From the NCBI GenBank assembly GCA_002811645.1, contig PDIP01000130.1, forward strand, positions 41,775 through 67,971: a stretch of DNA of 26,197 bases, written 5' to 3'. The notes under the pieces were generated by a model. That model had not been told where the DNA came from and did not search any database. It worked only from the letters and a program-made list of their open reading frames with translations. The position numbers and the translations under genes were made by a program. This document shows positions 1 through 10,475 of the stretch, piece by piece. Numbering within the stretch: the first letter of the stretch is position 1; each line of letters starts with the position of its first letter. This DNA comes from Corallochytrium limacisporum (taxonomy: Eukaryota > Opisthokonta).

Positions 1-1748
1 CGATGTGTTCAATGTCAAGCCAAAGTCAAAATAGTCCTTTTTTGAGAGTAGCAGGGACTCTTCGTTTGAATCAGCTATTGAAATATTTGTGCATGATTGT
101 TAAAAAGAGCAAAATATAATGAAATAGAATAGAATCAATATAAATTATTATACAATCAAGATTGAAAAAGATCCTCGGGAGTCAAGTTTTTCGGAGTTTT
201 GACCCTGACATACCAGACAGAGGGTGGTACACAGTCAGACAGAAGCACTTGACGGATGTCTCAAATGGCGGGAGACTACATATTGAAGTCTATATGATGT
301 TACACAAGCACGCCAGGGCCTTACTCCCCGGTCATGACCCTTGCTCCAGCCCATCGGAGCGACTACCGTTCAACTGGTACAATAGTTTGCCAACGGTGCA
401 CTAAATCCACTCGACTGCTGAACCCTGTGCTCCTGCTGTTCCTGTCCCTTTTCGCTCGTAATGGCTATAGAACTGCGACTGCATTGTGGTAGCGGTGCCA
501 GGCTCCCTGGCCGCTTCCTCGATGGGTGCGCTACTTCGACGAGGATACGCTAGGGACCGGTTTTGCAAAGGGGTTAACTGCACTGTGTTTGGTATGGCTG
601 CCAGAATGGAATCGAACGGAAGCCAATGGCGCCAGCACTCACTTGAATTTCCGAGAGTGGAACAGCACCACTGGGTTAAGAAAAAATTTTGGCCTTCATC
701 AGCTGAAATCGCCGACCCTAAATCTTCTACTATACAGTAGCATACCCCACACTGGCTCACTCCTCAGCCTTGGAATGTAAGGAGCGTAGCACACACACAC
801 ACCCCACCCTTCCCGCCCTTCTTTTATACGTACGTATGACTACGAACCGACACTCCCAACAAGCAACTGTCACATTCATTGAAGGAGCCCCTTGGCAACG
901 GTAGAAGTGGCCAAACGTTGCGGGACCGGGAAATAAGGGAGGGTGGACCGTTGGAACGAAGCCGGGCACACTGCCCTGCGCTGCTTCTCTGTGCTCGACG
1001 TTATGAGTGAATTTCCACGGACGGGACGACCATGACGATGATGACTCCTTGTAAAGGTGTGCACTTGGCTGGGCAGTCACACCAACGAGTTAAACGGCCA
1101 AGAAACAGAGAGCGAGCAAGGGGGTGGTACTGCCAACGCGGCCGGGCAGCCAGCGAGCACTGCGGGCCCTACCCGTTCGGACACCACTGCTTACTTGGGG
1201 ACGGAGTGGAAGGAGACCAGGGCTTGGGCGGAGGATAGGAAGACGAGGAGGAGGGTGACTCCATCAGTTTGCATCGCAAAGGACGTGCACGGAACAGCCA
1301 AATTGAGAATGGAGGGCAACGAAATATGCGGCTCCCAAACTGTCGAGCAGGGGGGGGCCCAGTAAGCGACAAGGCAATCACGGACAAGAAGGGAAACGGG
1401 ACGATCCCATCGCCATCCAGGGAATAAAGATGTAAACAGACAGTAAGTTTGATTTAACTGATAATGGTTGATTGGCTAAAGAAATGCTTGCTCATGTTGC
1501 GCAGAGCGCCCACCAACTCAAGAGCATCAACATCAGCTACGAAAGAAGTTAAGCATTTCCAGTCAGTGTACCTTCCAAATCGCTCTGAAAATTGTTAACA
1601 GTTTACACGAAACGGGAAACCCACACTTGGGCTTGCAGTAGGTTTGGCAGGATCTCTTTGAGCGGAGAATTCAAGGTGCATTCAGTGGTCACGAGTAAGG
1701 GACCAGTTTATAGATATCATATAGGATACGAAAGAGAGAAAAGTTATC
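1..1748. other. Non-coding stretch, no supported gene
   Basis: The first 160 bases are AT-rich and the rest is mixed. Several short ORFs of 60 to 119 codons occur on both strands, but they overlap each other, several lack an ATG, and none resembles a family I know. A short (CA)n run lies near 789-803 and a 12-base palindrome of the ACGTACGT type at 826-837. An AATAAA at 1424-1429 on the plus strand could serve a transcript I cannot see. The last part should contain the promoter of the four-pass membrane protein gene starting at 1749. Confidence 0.5.
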
Positions 1749-2396
1749 ATGGGCAAAGTGAGCCCCCCAACACACATCAGCGTCATAACGCGGCAGCGTC
1801 GGGCCCATACTGCCCAGAACATATTCCTTTTCGTTTTTGTTGGATGGGCGGTATGCTCTGCAATTCCGTATATTTGGCACGCAACGGAGCTCAGTGTCGG
1901 TGATCCTGAACAGGAAATGAATCTCGGATACTGGCAGGCCTGCACAGGGTCCCCAGTGGTCCCCAGTGAGGAGCAGAATGATCTTGTGCTGAGCAAAGGT
2001 TGCGGTGTCATCGATGGCAAATGCTTGGTCCAAGTAGAAGCCGGTAACTTCCGCGTTGTGCAGTCCGACGATGCATGCACAAGTTTCACAGTGACACGAG
2101 GCCTTGTTCTTCTTGCGGGTGCGAGTCTACTGGTGCTTTGTATCATTTCCTGCTGTACCAACAATTGGCTTACTTTACGTGCAGTGATTGCTGGCGAAGG
2201 CTTTGCTTGTTGCCTAACAGTGGTGTACTACAACAATGCACTAATCCAAGACGGATTACGAGGGGACACCAAGCTCTACTACGCGCATTGGGCCCTATTT
2301 GTAGTCACTATCATATACTTCCTTGGCTTTTTGGTGCATGTGTCAGCCTTCACCAAGGTGGATATCCGCGATCTCCCCCCACGGGGGTCAGTATAA
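1749..2396 (+). CDS. Four-pass membrane protein, claudin/PMP22-like layout
   Basis: A 215-residue protein with four hydrophobic segments at about residues 24-42, 117-136, 143-162 and 178-200. The first extracellular-type loop is long (about 43-116), the second short, and both ends would face the cytosol. The long loop has W43, then G60-Y61-W62-x2-C65, then further cysteines at 85, 92 and 110. This resembles the claudin/PMP22/tetraspan signature W...GLWxxC...C, where the paired cysteines form a loop disulfide; length also fits that superfamily (about 160-230 residues). The start ATG has A at -3 and G at +4. The N terminus is basic and the short C-terminal tail has no clear PDZ-binding end. Topology is seen directly; membership of the claudin superfamily is inference, and an unrelated tetraspan protein remains possible. 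Nothing in the sequence indicates its substrate or partner. Confidence 0.72.
   Translation: MGKVSPPTHISVITRQRRAHTAQNIFLFVFVGWAVCSAIPYIWHATELSVGDPEQEMNLGYWQACTGSPVVPSEEQNDLVLSKGCGVIDGKCLVQVEAGNFRVVQSDDACTSFTVTRGLVLLAGASLLVLCIISCCTNNWLTLRAVIAGEGFACCLTVVYYNNALIQDGLRGDTKLYYAHWALFVVTIIYFLGFLVHVSAFTKVDIRDLPPRGSV
1948..1967 (+). repeat. 10-bp tandem duplication inside the four-pass gene
   Basis: GGTCCCCAGT occurs twice in direct succession. The unit is not a multiple of three, yet the reading frame stays open on both sides, with the WxxC motif upstream and three membrane segments downstream. It lies in the variable part of the long loop just after the GYWQAC motif. Confidence 0.75.
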
Positions 2397-2976
2397 AGAT
2401 ACAGAATTTGACGATATTGATATATGAGAGTGAACCAGAACACATTCGCTGTAAGCTTTTCTGACCATGAAGCAATGAGGAAAACCCCGTAGACTCTGAA
2501 TCAAAGCTTGTACTAGCAAATGCAGTCACTGCAGATCACTGCCACTACAACACAAAATTTTGAATGAGATTAGCTGGGAGTGCCAAGTTGTAAATCGGCA
2601 TTCAGAGCCCCGTGAGCAAAGAAATAGCTGTATTCCTGCTGTGCAATTAAATTCCTTCTCAAGAGTTTAGTTTGTATTGTAAATATCAGTCATCAATCCA
2701 AATTCTATTTTCTGGTGTACACTTTTATTTGAACACATGATGTTTCTACGGTCCAAAACTATGATTCCAAATCCACTTGTAAGCTTTCAGCAGGAATCTG
2801 GTCCATGGGAGGCCTATAATTGAGAAGTATCCAGGAATTTGAATTATATTCTATTTATGCCTTATGTCTATTTCTATTGAATTCTAGACTTGAACGTCTA
2901 ATGTATTGAATTTGGTGCATGCCAATATTATCCATTGTACTACAATTCAGTCTGCCACTATCCAACTGGCGTGAAT
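2397..2976. other. Convergent 3' intergenic region
   Basis: AT-rich spacer between the ends of the four-pass protein gene (+) and the ubiquilin gene (-), which point at each other. No ORF of note. A minus-strand AATAAA (plus-strand tttatt at 2724-2729) could end the ubiquilin transcript, giving a 3' UTR of about 250 bases. Confidence 0.5.
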
Positions 2977-3906
2977 TTAGTTGAAAGCACCACTGAGGAC
3001 TAGTTCAACTGCTGCGTTTACATCTCCACTTGTTGCAATTAAAGCTCGGATATTCAACGCACGGTCTGTAAATCCCATAGAAGACATCATATCCAGTTCT
3101 GACGCAAAGCGTTCCTCATAGTTCACTTGTTCTGCAGGGGCTTCGCGAGCAGCAGAGGGGGTGTCTCCTGCTTCTGCTACTGCTTCTGCCCCTGCTGGTG
3201 CTCCCATCATTCCGCTAGCGGCGCCAGGCGGGATGTTTGCCATATTGATACCATCTACACCCTGAGCTGCCCGATCCTCTAAACCCAGACGACGGATCAC
3301 ATTTGACAAAGCACCACTCAACTGCTCTCGGTTCACAATGGGCTCGGCAGGTGTGTCATCACCAAAACCTCCTTCGCCCATTGCCTGTGCCAGGGCCTGT
3401 TCAGCACCCGGATTTGCAAGCAGGTGCTGCACCTGCTCCTGAAATTGAGGGTCATCGACCCATGGACGCAGGGCAGGGTTCATGGCCAAGATCTGTTCAC
3501 GCATTTGTGGATCACTGAGAGCAAGGAGGATGTCACGCATGCTCTGCCCACGACCTTCACCTATGTCACCCATCATCTCAGCACCTGCACCTGTACCAGC
3601 AGCGCCTCCGCCACTTGCCGCCGCACCACCCGTCTGACGGGCTCCACTGGAAGCCTGTCCTTGCCTCGATGCTCCGCCAGACTTCACCATGTGCAAATTT
3701 GCGCCGTCCTGAACCCCGCAAGATTCTAAAGTTTGCTCATCCTTCAACACCTGCCCTAAGAAAATTAGACGCTGAGACTCTGGAGCAACGTTAAGCTCGG
3801 GTTGTATGCGCTCCTTCAATTCCCGTACAGTGCTACTGAGCTCCACATCCTCGACAACTATCGATTTGTTACCCACTGAGGGCGCCTTAATATTAATTTT
3901 CACCAT
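2977..3906 (-). CDS. Ubiquilin/Dsk2-type UBL-UBA proteasome shuttle
   Basis: A 309-residue protein that carries ubiquitinated clients to the proteasome and chaperones membrane proteins in the cytosol, going by the ubiquilin/Dsk2/Rad23-type architecture. An N-terminal ubiquitin-like domain spans about 2-76 and keeps the hydrophobic face (L47-I48-F49, H72, V74, matching L43-I44-F45, H68 and V70 of ubiquitin). A Gly/Ala linker follows (78-118), then one STI1-type helical region (about 122-176, with the DPQMREQIL and NPALRPWVDDPQ motifs), and a C-terminal UBA domain (263-306) with the MGF loop at 277-279 and the ALIATSGDVNAAVE helix. I chose the ATG at 3906 because the UBL begins at once and the context has A at -3 and G at +4. 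An upstream in-frame ATG at 3954 would add 16 residues. It is shorter than animal ubiquilins, with one clear STI1 region. It lies head-to-head with UBA1. Confidence 0.93.
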   Translation of the reverse strand: MVKINIKAPSVGNKSIVVEDVELSSTVRELKERIQPELNVAPESQRLIFLGQVLKDEQTLESCGVQDGANLHMVKSGGASRQGQASSGARQTGGAAASGGGAAGTGAGAEMMGDIGEGRGQSMRDILLALSDPQMREQILAMNPALRPWVDDPQFQEQVQHLLANPGAEQALAQAMGEGGFGDDTPAEPIVNREQLSGALSNVIRRLGLEDRAAQGVDGINMANIPPGAASGMMGAPAGAEAVAEAGDTPSAAREAPAEQVNYEERFASELDMMSSMGFTDRALNIRALIATSGDVNAAVELVLSGAFN

Positions 3907-5526
3907 GATACACTTGATGAAGATCTGACGTATTGTGTAGTTGAGCCTGCTCATATTTTTGCTCAACTACGGTTCTTAAACACTCTAAAACTCTACCCTT
4001 AAATTCCTGTTGCACACACAACACCTGGTGGGGAGCACACGTCCATGCGTGGGGCAAATATTACAATCAATGCCTTCCTTCGGTCATACGACAGACCCGG
4101 CATCTTCGGTTCGTGAGCTGCAACGAGTGTGGTTGGATGAGGGCGTACCGAATGCCAACCTTTCACTCTTCAGACTCCCCGCTTCCTCGCAATTTTCTAG
4201 TTCACAGAGTTCTAACTCCCGCTCTGCTGCTACCCAACCGCACAGGAGAAACACCCCGCTGTGTCTAGTAAGGCGCGGCACTCAACTACTATAATATCCT
4301 TCACGAAGGAAATTTGGGTTACTGAGTGCTGAATCTCGCGATATGTGTGTTCGCATTGAATTTGAGGACAAGGATGAACCACCCAGTTCCAATATTATAA
4401 GCTTCCGGTATATGTATAACTAACATAATAGTATATTGTTTAAGAATTCAGTATATTTTTTTACACGCACACGCTCAGACGCAACCAAGTCTTGGTTCTC
4501 GAGGGGCTGAAGAAAAAGCCACCCAGCTCAAAAACGAGTATACACAAGCAACAGCTGCCTCACAGTCTCGCGCCCAAAAAAATGATAAACACCGCCGGCG
4601 GCAGCTGAGCGCAACTGAGAACGAGAATCGGGAGGTGAATTTGGAGACCAGTCAGCCCGCAAACCTCCATCTATTGTACTCTGGTGTTTGTCCAGGTGCT
4701 GACGACTATTGAAAAGGAACAACACATGCGGAGTCGAGTACCGTAGAGTGCACTGTGGGTTGGGATCTACACGCCTCTTTCGTGACACACACAGTGTGCC
4801 AATAGACGTGTGCCTGGGTGCAACGGTGACGAATGACCCTTGCTCGTTGTACAGCACGAGCGAGTACGGATGCTGAAATCGGGACCGGAACAATACAGCG
4901 CGCTGTTCATACTTAAGCTGTGGCAGACGGGATGTACTAGCTGGTCCAGTGCGTAAATAACGAGTAATGAGGACGCGATGAAAAAAATGGGGAGTGTGGG
5001 GGAAGAGAGACACAACTGCACGGGAGGGCGATGGGGCCAGCGGTTGGGATGCACATTTGCTGCACCCTTGACTTTCAATGGCACCTGCGATCGTACAATT
5101 CCCTCGGCATGTACACACCAAGACCGGCAGGGGAAAGAGATTGCACTTTGCGACCGGTGCTTGGGCAGAATTGTGTCAAAATGCGAGGTCAACGTGACTA
5201 CCTTGTACCAGCAAACTGCTGATCGACTAGGATATTTGAAGTCTGCCTCCAATGAAGTGCACAATTTGTATGTCATCGCATAACCTTACACGGACGAAGG
5301 ACTTCAGGACCTTAGGACGTGGTGTGATAATTTGTTGCTCCACGTAAGAGTAAAACTGTTTGCGACTTGACTTCTCGTGAATTCAAGTCAGCAAACCTTC
5401 CACTAGAATACTCTATCACTTGTAATCATTGGGAAGCGACCGGCAAACTCCGATTCCCCACCTGGAGCAGCCACCGAAGAGCAACAACGTAAGAGACTGT
5501 CCGCAAGCCTTTCACAACCTTCGACC
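3907..5526. other. Divergent promoter region between ubiquilin and UBA1 genes
   Basis: About 1.6 kb separating two ubiquitin-pathway genes transcribed away from each other. It has an AT-rich patch near 4390-4460. Two antisense ORFs over about 4530-5283 overlap each other; neither resembles a known family, and the longest lacks an ATG. I see no tRNA or other RNA gene. It probably carries both promoters. Confidence 0.5.
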
Positions 5527-8500
5527 ATGAGCGACAGAAACGCCAACGGTGCCTCCTCCGGTGGGCAAGCCGGAGAGATTGACGAAAGCCTGTACAGTCG
5601 TCAGCTGTACGTGCTCGGCAAGGAAGCCATGCAGCGAATGTCTGGTGCCAACGTTCTGATCTCTGGTGTTGGTGGCCTTGGTTTGGAAATTGCCAAGAAT
5701 GTAGTCCTGGCGGGTGTCAAATCTGTGACAATTCAGGATGATAAGGTAGCCCAGTGGTCAGACCTTAGCTCTCAGTACTATTTGAGCGAGAGCGACATCG
5801 GACAGAACCGTGCTACTGTAACTGTGCCCAAGTTACAGGAACTGAACTCGTACGTGAACCTGAACTGCGAACCGGGACCGCTTACCAACGATTTGTTGGA
5901 TCGCCACAATATTATCGTGCTCACGGATGCGACCCTGGATGAGCAACTCAAGGTCAACGCGTACTGTCGCTCCTCGCAGCCCCAGAAATCATTCATTGGT
6001 GCCCGCATTGCCGGTTTGGCTGGCAGTGTCTTCTGCGACTTTGGTGATAAATTCGTTGTGTATGATACTGACGGCAACCAGCCTGTGTCTGTGATGATCT
6101 CCAGTGTCGATGAGGAAGGTGTGGTGACCTGTCTGGATGAATCTCGTCACGGTCTGGAAGACGGCGACTACGTTAGCTTCAAGGAAGTCGAAGGTATGCC
6201 GGCTCTGAATGACAGCACTCCCAAGAAGATTACTGTGAAGGGTCCCTATACTTTCAGCATCGGGGATGTGACTGGTCTTGGTACTTATGTACAGGGTGGT
6301 ATTGTGACCCAGGTCAAGATGCCAAAGGAGATCTCCTTCAAGTCTCTAGAGACTTCCCTCAAGACTCCTGAGTTTACCGAGACCGATTTCGCCAAGTTTG
6401 GCCGTCCCCAAACTCTGCATCTCTGTTTCCAGGCTCTGAGCAAGTTCCAAGCTGATAATGGTCGTTTGCCTGGTCCGCGCAACGCTGGAGATGCTGCTCA
6501 GTTCCTTACAATTGTGAAAGCTATTAACGAGGCCGCGGGTGATGCCAAGACAGACGAAATCGACGAAAAGACTGTAGAGCTCTTCAGTTTCACCGCTGCT
6601 GGTAACTTGGCTCCTATGTGTGCAGTGTTTGGTGGTATGGCCGCCCAGGAGGTACTCAAGGCGTCCAGCGGTAAATTCGGACCAATTCAGGGATTTCTGT
6701 ATTTCGATGCCTATGAGTGTCTACCCGAGGCTGAACTTGGACACACCATCACTGAAGAGGATGTTACTGCCCAGAACAACAGGTACGATGGTCAGACAGC
6801 TGTGTTTGGGAAGAAATTCCAGGAAATGATCGGAAACGCCAGGGTTTTCACTGTGGGTGCAGGTGCAATCGGTTGCGAGCTGTTGAAAATCTACGCGGCC
6901 ACAGGTCTGGCATCAGGTGCAGACGGCAAAGTCTTTGTCACCGATATGGATGCGATTGAACGCAGCAACCTAAATCGCCAGTTTCTGTTCAGACCCAAGG
7001 ATGTGGGTAGCTTCAAATCAGAGGTAGCTGCGGAAGCTGTAAAGGCCATGAACCCGAACCTGAACATAGAAACTAAGCGTGAGCGAGTGGGTCAGGATAC
7101 CGAGAACATATTCAGCGATGATTTCTTCGACAACTTGACCTTGGTCTGCAATGCTTTAGACAATGTCGACGCGCGACTGTATATGGACCGTCGCTGTGTG
7201 TACTACCGCAAACCTCTTCTAGAGAGTGGTACACTGGGCACCAGCTGCAACACCCAGGTGGTCATCCCTCATCTGACCGAGTCCTACTCTTCCTCCCAAG
7301 ACCCGCCGGAGAAGTCCATTCCCATCTGCACCCTGAAGAACTTCCCGAATCAGATCCAGCACACCATCCAGTGGGCCCGTGATTTGTTTGAAGGGATCTA
7401 CACTCAGCAGCCCGAGAGTGCCCAACACTACATCGAAGACCCCGACTTTGTTGACCGCCAGATGAAACAGAGTCAGCAGCAGGCCCTGGAGGCTCTGTTG
7501 CATGTTCAGGATCTGCTCCAGACGAACAAGCCTCACACCTTCGAGGACTGCGTCAGCTGGGCCCGCCTGAAGTTTGAGGAACTCTTCCACAACCAAATCA
7601 AACAGCTCCTCTACAACTTCCCCCCTGACCAGATGACTTCCACTGGACAGCCCTTCTGGAGTGGGCCAAAGCGAGTGCCTTCCCCGATGGTCTTTGATCT
7701 AAATAACCCTCTACATTTCGAATTTGTGAGAAGCGGTGCTGTTCTCCGGGCCGAGAACTTTGGCATTGAGCCCGAACCACAGAACATTGAAAAGATTAAG
7801 CAAGTTGTGGACAACATGATGATTCCCGAATTCCAACCCAAGGCTGGTGTGAAGATCCAGGCTAATGAGAACGACGAGAGTGCCCCGGATCCCACTGCTC
7901 AGGGTGTGACTCCCGAGGAAGTGATGGAAAAACTACCAAACCGCGACCAGCTGTCCTCTGTTAAGATCACCCCTCTAGAGTTCGAGAAAGATGATGACAC
8001 TAATTTCCACATGGAGTTTATCACCAGTGCGTCTAACCTTCGTGCAGCAAACTACCGTATCGATCCGGCCGATAAGACCGAGACCAAGCGCATTGCTGGT
8101 CGGATTATCCCAGCAATTGCCACCACCACAGCCATGGTGGTCGGTTTTGTGGGTCTGGAGATGTTTAAGGTCATTTGGGGTCAGCAGAAGATCGAGTCTT
8201 ACAAGAATGGATACTGTAATCTGGCCCTGCCGCTTTTCACATCCTCCGAGCCTATGCCGGCTCCGAAGCTCAAATACTACGATACTGAATGGAGTCTTTG
8301 GGATCGTTTCGACCTGAAGGGACCCATGACCCTTAAGGAATTTATTGACTACTTCCAGGACCAGAAGAAGCTGGAAGTTGGAATGGTTTCTGCTGGGAAC
8401 TCCATGCTGTTTTCCTTTTTCATGCCTGGGAAGAAGCGCGAGGAGCGCATGGGCAAAGGCGTTGAGGCCATCTATGAGGAGGTCACCAAGAAGTCTTTAC

Positions 8501-8598
8501 CTGAACACCAGCAGGCTCTGGTCATGGAGATCATGTGCAACGATGATACCGGAGAAGACGTGGAAGTACCGTATGTGCGGTATCAGATCAGCAAGTGA
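5527..8598 (+). CDS. UBA1: Ubiquitin-activating enzyme E1
   Basis: The 1023-residue enzyme uses ATP to adenylate the C terminus of ubiquitin, holds it as a thioester on a cysteine and passes it to E2 enzymes, in cytosol and nucleus. Two ThiF-like halves are visible. The inactive one has GVGGLG at 47-52. The active one has the nucleotide-binding GAGAIGCE at 444-451 and the D473-M-D475 and NLNRQFLFR (481-489) signature that binds ATP-Mg. The catalytic cysteine is C601 in PICTLKNFP. By comparison with yeast Uba1 (1024 residues), the first catalytic-cysteine half-domain lies at about 175-265, the second at about 595-860, and the C-terminal ubiquitin-fold domain that binds E2s at about 925-1023. 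Length and order are fully canonical, so this is UBA1 rather than the heterodimeric SUMO or NEDD8 E1. The start ATG sits in ACCATGA. No intron is needed. Confidence 0.98.
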   Translation: MSDRNANGASSGGQAGEIDESLYSRQLYVLGKEAMQRMSGANVLISGVGGLGLEIAKNVVLAGVKSVTIQDDKVAQWSDLSSQYYLSESDIGQNRATVTVPKLQELNSYVNLNCEPGPLTNDLLDRHNIIVLTDATLDEQLKVNAYCRSSQPQKSFIGARIAGLAGSVFCDFGDKFVVYDTDGNQPVSVMISSVDEEGVVTCLDESRHGLEDGDYVSFKEVEGMPALNDSTPKKITVKGPYTFSIGDVTGLGTYVQGGIVTQVKMPKEISFKSLETSLKTPEFTETDFAKFGRPQTLHLCFQALSKFQADNGRLPGPRNAGDAAQFLTIVKAINEAAGDAKTDEIDEKTVELFSFTAAGNLAPMCAVFGGMAAQEVLKASSGKFGPIQGFLYFDAYECLPEAELGHTITEEDVTAQNNRYDGQTAVFGKKFQEMIGNARVFTVGAGAIGCELLKIYAATGLASGADGKVFVTDMDAIERSNLNRQFLFRPKDVGSFKSEVAAEAVKAMNPNLNIETKRERVGQDTENIFSDDFFDNLTLVCNALDNVDARLYMDRRCVYYRKPLLESGTLGTSCNTQVVIPHLTESYSSSQDPPEKSIPICTLKNFPNQIQHTIQWARDLFEGIYTQQPESAQHYIEDPDFVDRQMKQSQQQALEALLHVQDLLQTNKPHTFEDCVSWARLKFEELFHNQIKQLLYNFPPDQMTSTGQPFWSGPKRVPSPMVFDLNNPLHFEFVRSGAVLRAENFGIEPEPQNIEKIKQVVDNMMIPEFQPKAGVKIQANENDESAPDPTAQGVTPEEVMEKLPNRDQLSSVKITPLEFEKDDDTNFHMEFITSASNLRAANYRIDPADKTETKRIAGRIIPAIATTTAMVVGFVGLEMFKVIWGQQKIESYKNGYCNLALPLFTSSEPMPAPKLKYYDTEWSLWDRFDLKGPMTLKEFIDYFQDQKKLEVGMVSAGNSMLFSFFMPGKKREERMGKGVEAIYEEVTKKSLPEHQQALVMEIMCNDDTGEDVEVPYVRYQISK

Positions 8599-10475
8599 GG
8601 AAGAGAGCGCTTCCAATTACTCTGTAAGAGCAGGTGAATTATCCTGTACCGACAATGTTGTCAATAAACCCTAAGAAATTTCAAAACCGAACTTACTGAG
8701 TCAGTCTTTTCCGATATCGTTCTCGTGCTCGCATACTAGTTGAAAAAAGACGGGCAGTCGTCGCTAGAGACGTCACTATTGGGCATTGTATTGACTGAGG
8801 TGAACACAATTCCCTTATACTGGGAATTGAAGACAAAGAGGGTCCAGGCACTCGCTGCCATACAAGTAGGATCTCCGGGTCCCTTCTTACCTTATAGGAA
8901 TTGATCCGCACAGAGGAGACACGCCTGTGATTGCGAGATGGTGTCATGAACGCAATACTATGGTGTGGGGAAGAGCACTGGTGGTATCAGGGTCCTATCC
9001 TTTTAATCAAGCCAAAGTGTAGGACTGTTGGAAATTTATATCATTGTCGAAGGAACGTCTGGGATCCCGGCTGGAAGATGACTAAGGGACTCTTATTTAC
9101 AAGACATTGTACTTCAAACAATGGCTGGTTTCAGCCTATCAGTAGGACGTACGTACCCCACTGAGTGTGCTAGCTAAACCAGCACTCATGAACCAACTCA
9201 CCGTCTCTCTCCTCTCCCAAACTCCAGACGAGAGATGTAGCATTTCTGTCTCCAATCGAAGCGGATAATGACTCATTGAGGTGAGACAGTGCCGCCGCTC
9301 AAGGGCATCGGTTCCCCCTCTGCGCTTGTTCAACTTTTCAAACCCCTCGCCTCCTTTCAATTCCGCTGGTTTTTCATAAATTCAATGCGGAAAGCAGCCT
9401 CAGGGTTTCTGCCAAAGAAGGAAACTATTGCGACAACGAGCACGTTGGAAGAGTTTCGTGTCAACAGTGACGAGTATGGGGGTGAAAAAGTTGAGCTTTG
9501 TAGAATGGCATTCTGCACGTAAGAGTTATTACGCAGAAAATGCCCGCGCCACACAAGCAGCGGCACTTCCAACTGCTCAGACAGAGCACACCTGCCTTTA
9601 CCGTGATCACCGGGAACGCGCGAAAAGTTAGCTGTCAAGACCCTGGTTCTCCTCCTCCCCCACCACAAAAGCTTTCCCGCTTGCTGCTGGTATACTCTTG
9701 TCGTTCTGAACCGCGAAACATGCAAGCACATTTTGTCGGGGAAAATCCCAACCATTCCCATTCAGATGCTTCTACTCGCGGTGTCTGCGCAGCAATTCCA
9801 TGCCTCTCCCTTTGCCCATAGCCTATAGGGTCGGGGTATGGGTGATGAGTACCAACTGTCTGAAAAACGGAGATGGCAGATAGGGGTCTGAAACTGTCCC
9901 AATTCTGACGATGTCCATTCCGAGACCACGGATGCAAGAATGGAATTGGTTAATGGCCATCAAGCTTGGTGAATTGATGGTTGGAGTGCGACTACAATGT
10001 AGCCCCTATGCTGGCCGACAGAGACTGAGCTGGACAAGAATTTTTTCACTCTCCCAAACTTTAAGAATATTGTCAACGACTGTGCGTGCGGACCGGGTAA
10101 GCCAGGTGGAAGATCGGACAACGCCGAGCGATATCGTCGGATTATACGGCACACTGGTCGCAGGGCATGGTTGCTATATTGCGGTTCTGATTAGGGTACT
10201 TGGCATCAAGTTGGTGGCCACCGATTTAGTCCGTGAAAGTATTAGTGCAAGGTTCTTGCTACAGAAAGCGTTCCAAGCTAAACCGGAGTCACTGTGTTGC
10301 AGGCGGGTACTGAGTGCAAGACGGGAGTGTATCATAGGCTGACGAGCCCAATCTTCATCGCACCATTTTGTAGAGCAAGGGCCGAAACAGCGCGCAGCTA
10401 TGGGTTAGAATCAAAGCACAGAGACCAGGAGCGACTCTTTTAGTCGGTGTTATTCTGAGACAAACCACAATAGGG
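8599..10475. other. Intergenic region of 1.9 kb, no supported gene
   Basis: After the UBA1 poly(A) signal no reading frame resembles a known protein. The longest candidates are an ATG ORF of 143 codons at 9911-10342 (+) and a 134-codon ORF at 9357-9761 (-). Both have unstructured, frame-shadow-like composition. A palindromic ACGTACGT occurs at 9147-9154. I found no tRNA B-box with a foldable T-arm. The right end should contain the promoter of the zinc-binding protein gene. Confidence 0.45.
8663..8668 (+). promoter_or_regulatory. Poly(A) signal of UBA1
   Basis: A perfect AATAAA 65 bases past the UBA1 stop codon, in an AT-rich setting, which is the expected place for a polyadenylation signal. 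Confidence 0.7.

Noticed and set aside
401-760. 119-codon minus ORF near the left end
   Set aside because: It is matched by two plus-strand ORFs over the same bases and has no recognisable domain.
826-837. ACGTACGT-type palindrome, with a second copy at 9147-9154
   Set aside because: Only two short copies in 26 kb; expected by chance and with no shared gene context.
4528-5283. Overlapping ORFs of 197 and 169 codons (-) and 101 codons (+) between the ubiquilin and UBA1 genes
   Set aside because: They are mutually antisense or overlapping, the longest has no ATG (it starts at TTG), and none shows a domain or homologue I can name.
9357-10342. 134-codon minus ORF and 143-codon plus ORF in the gap after UBA1
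   Set aside because: Composition is irregular and no motif is recognisable; the length is within chance for this base composition.
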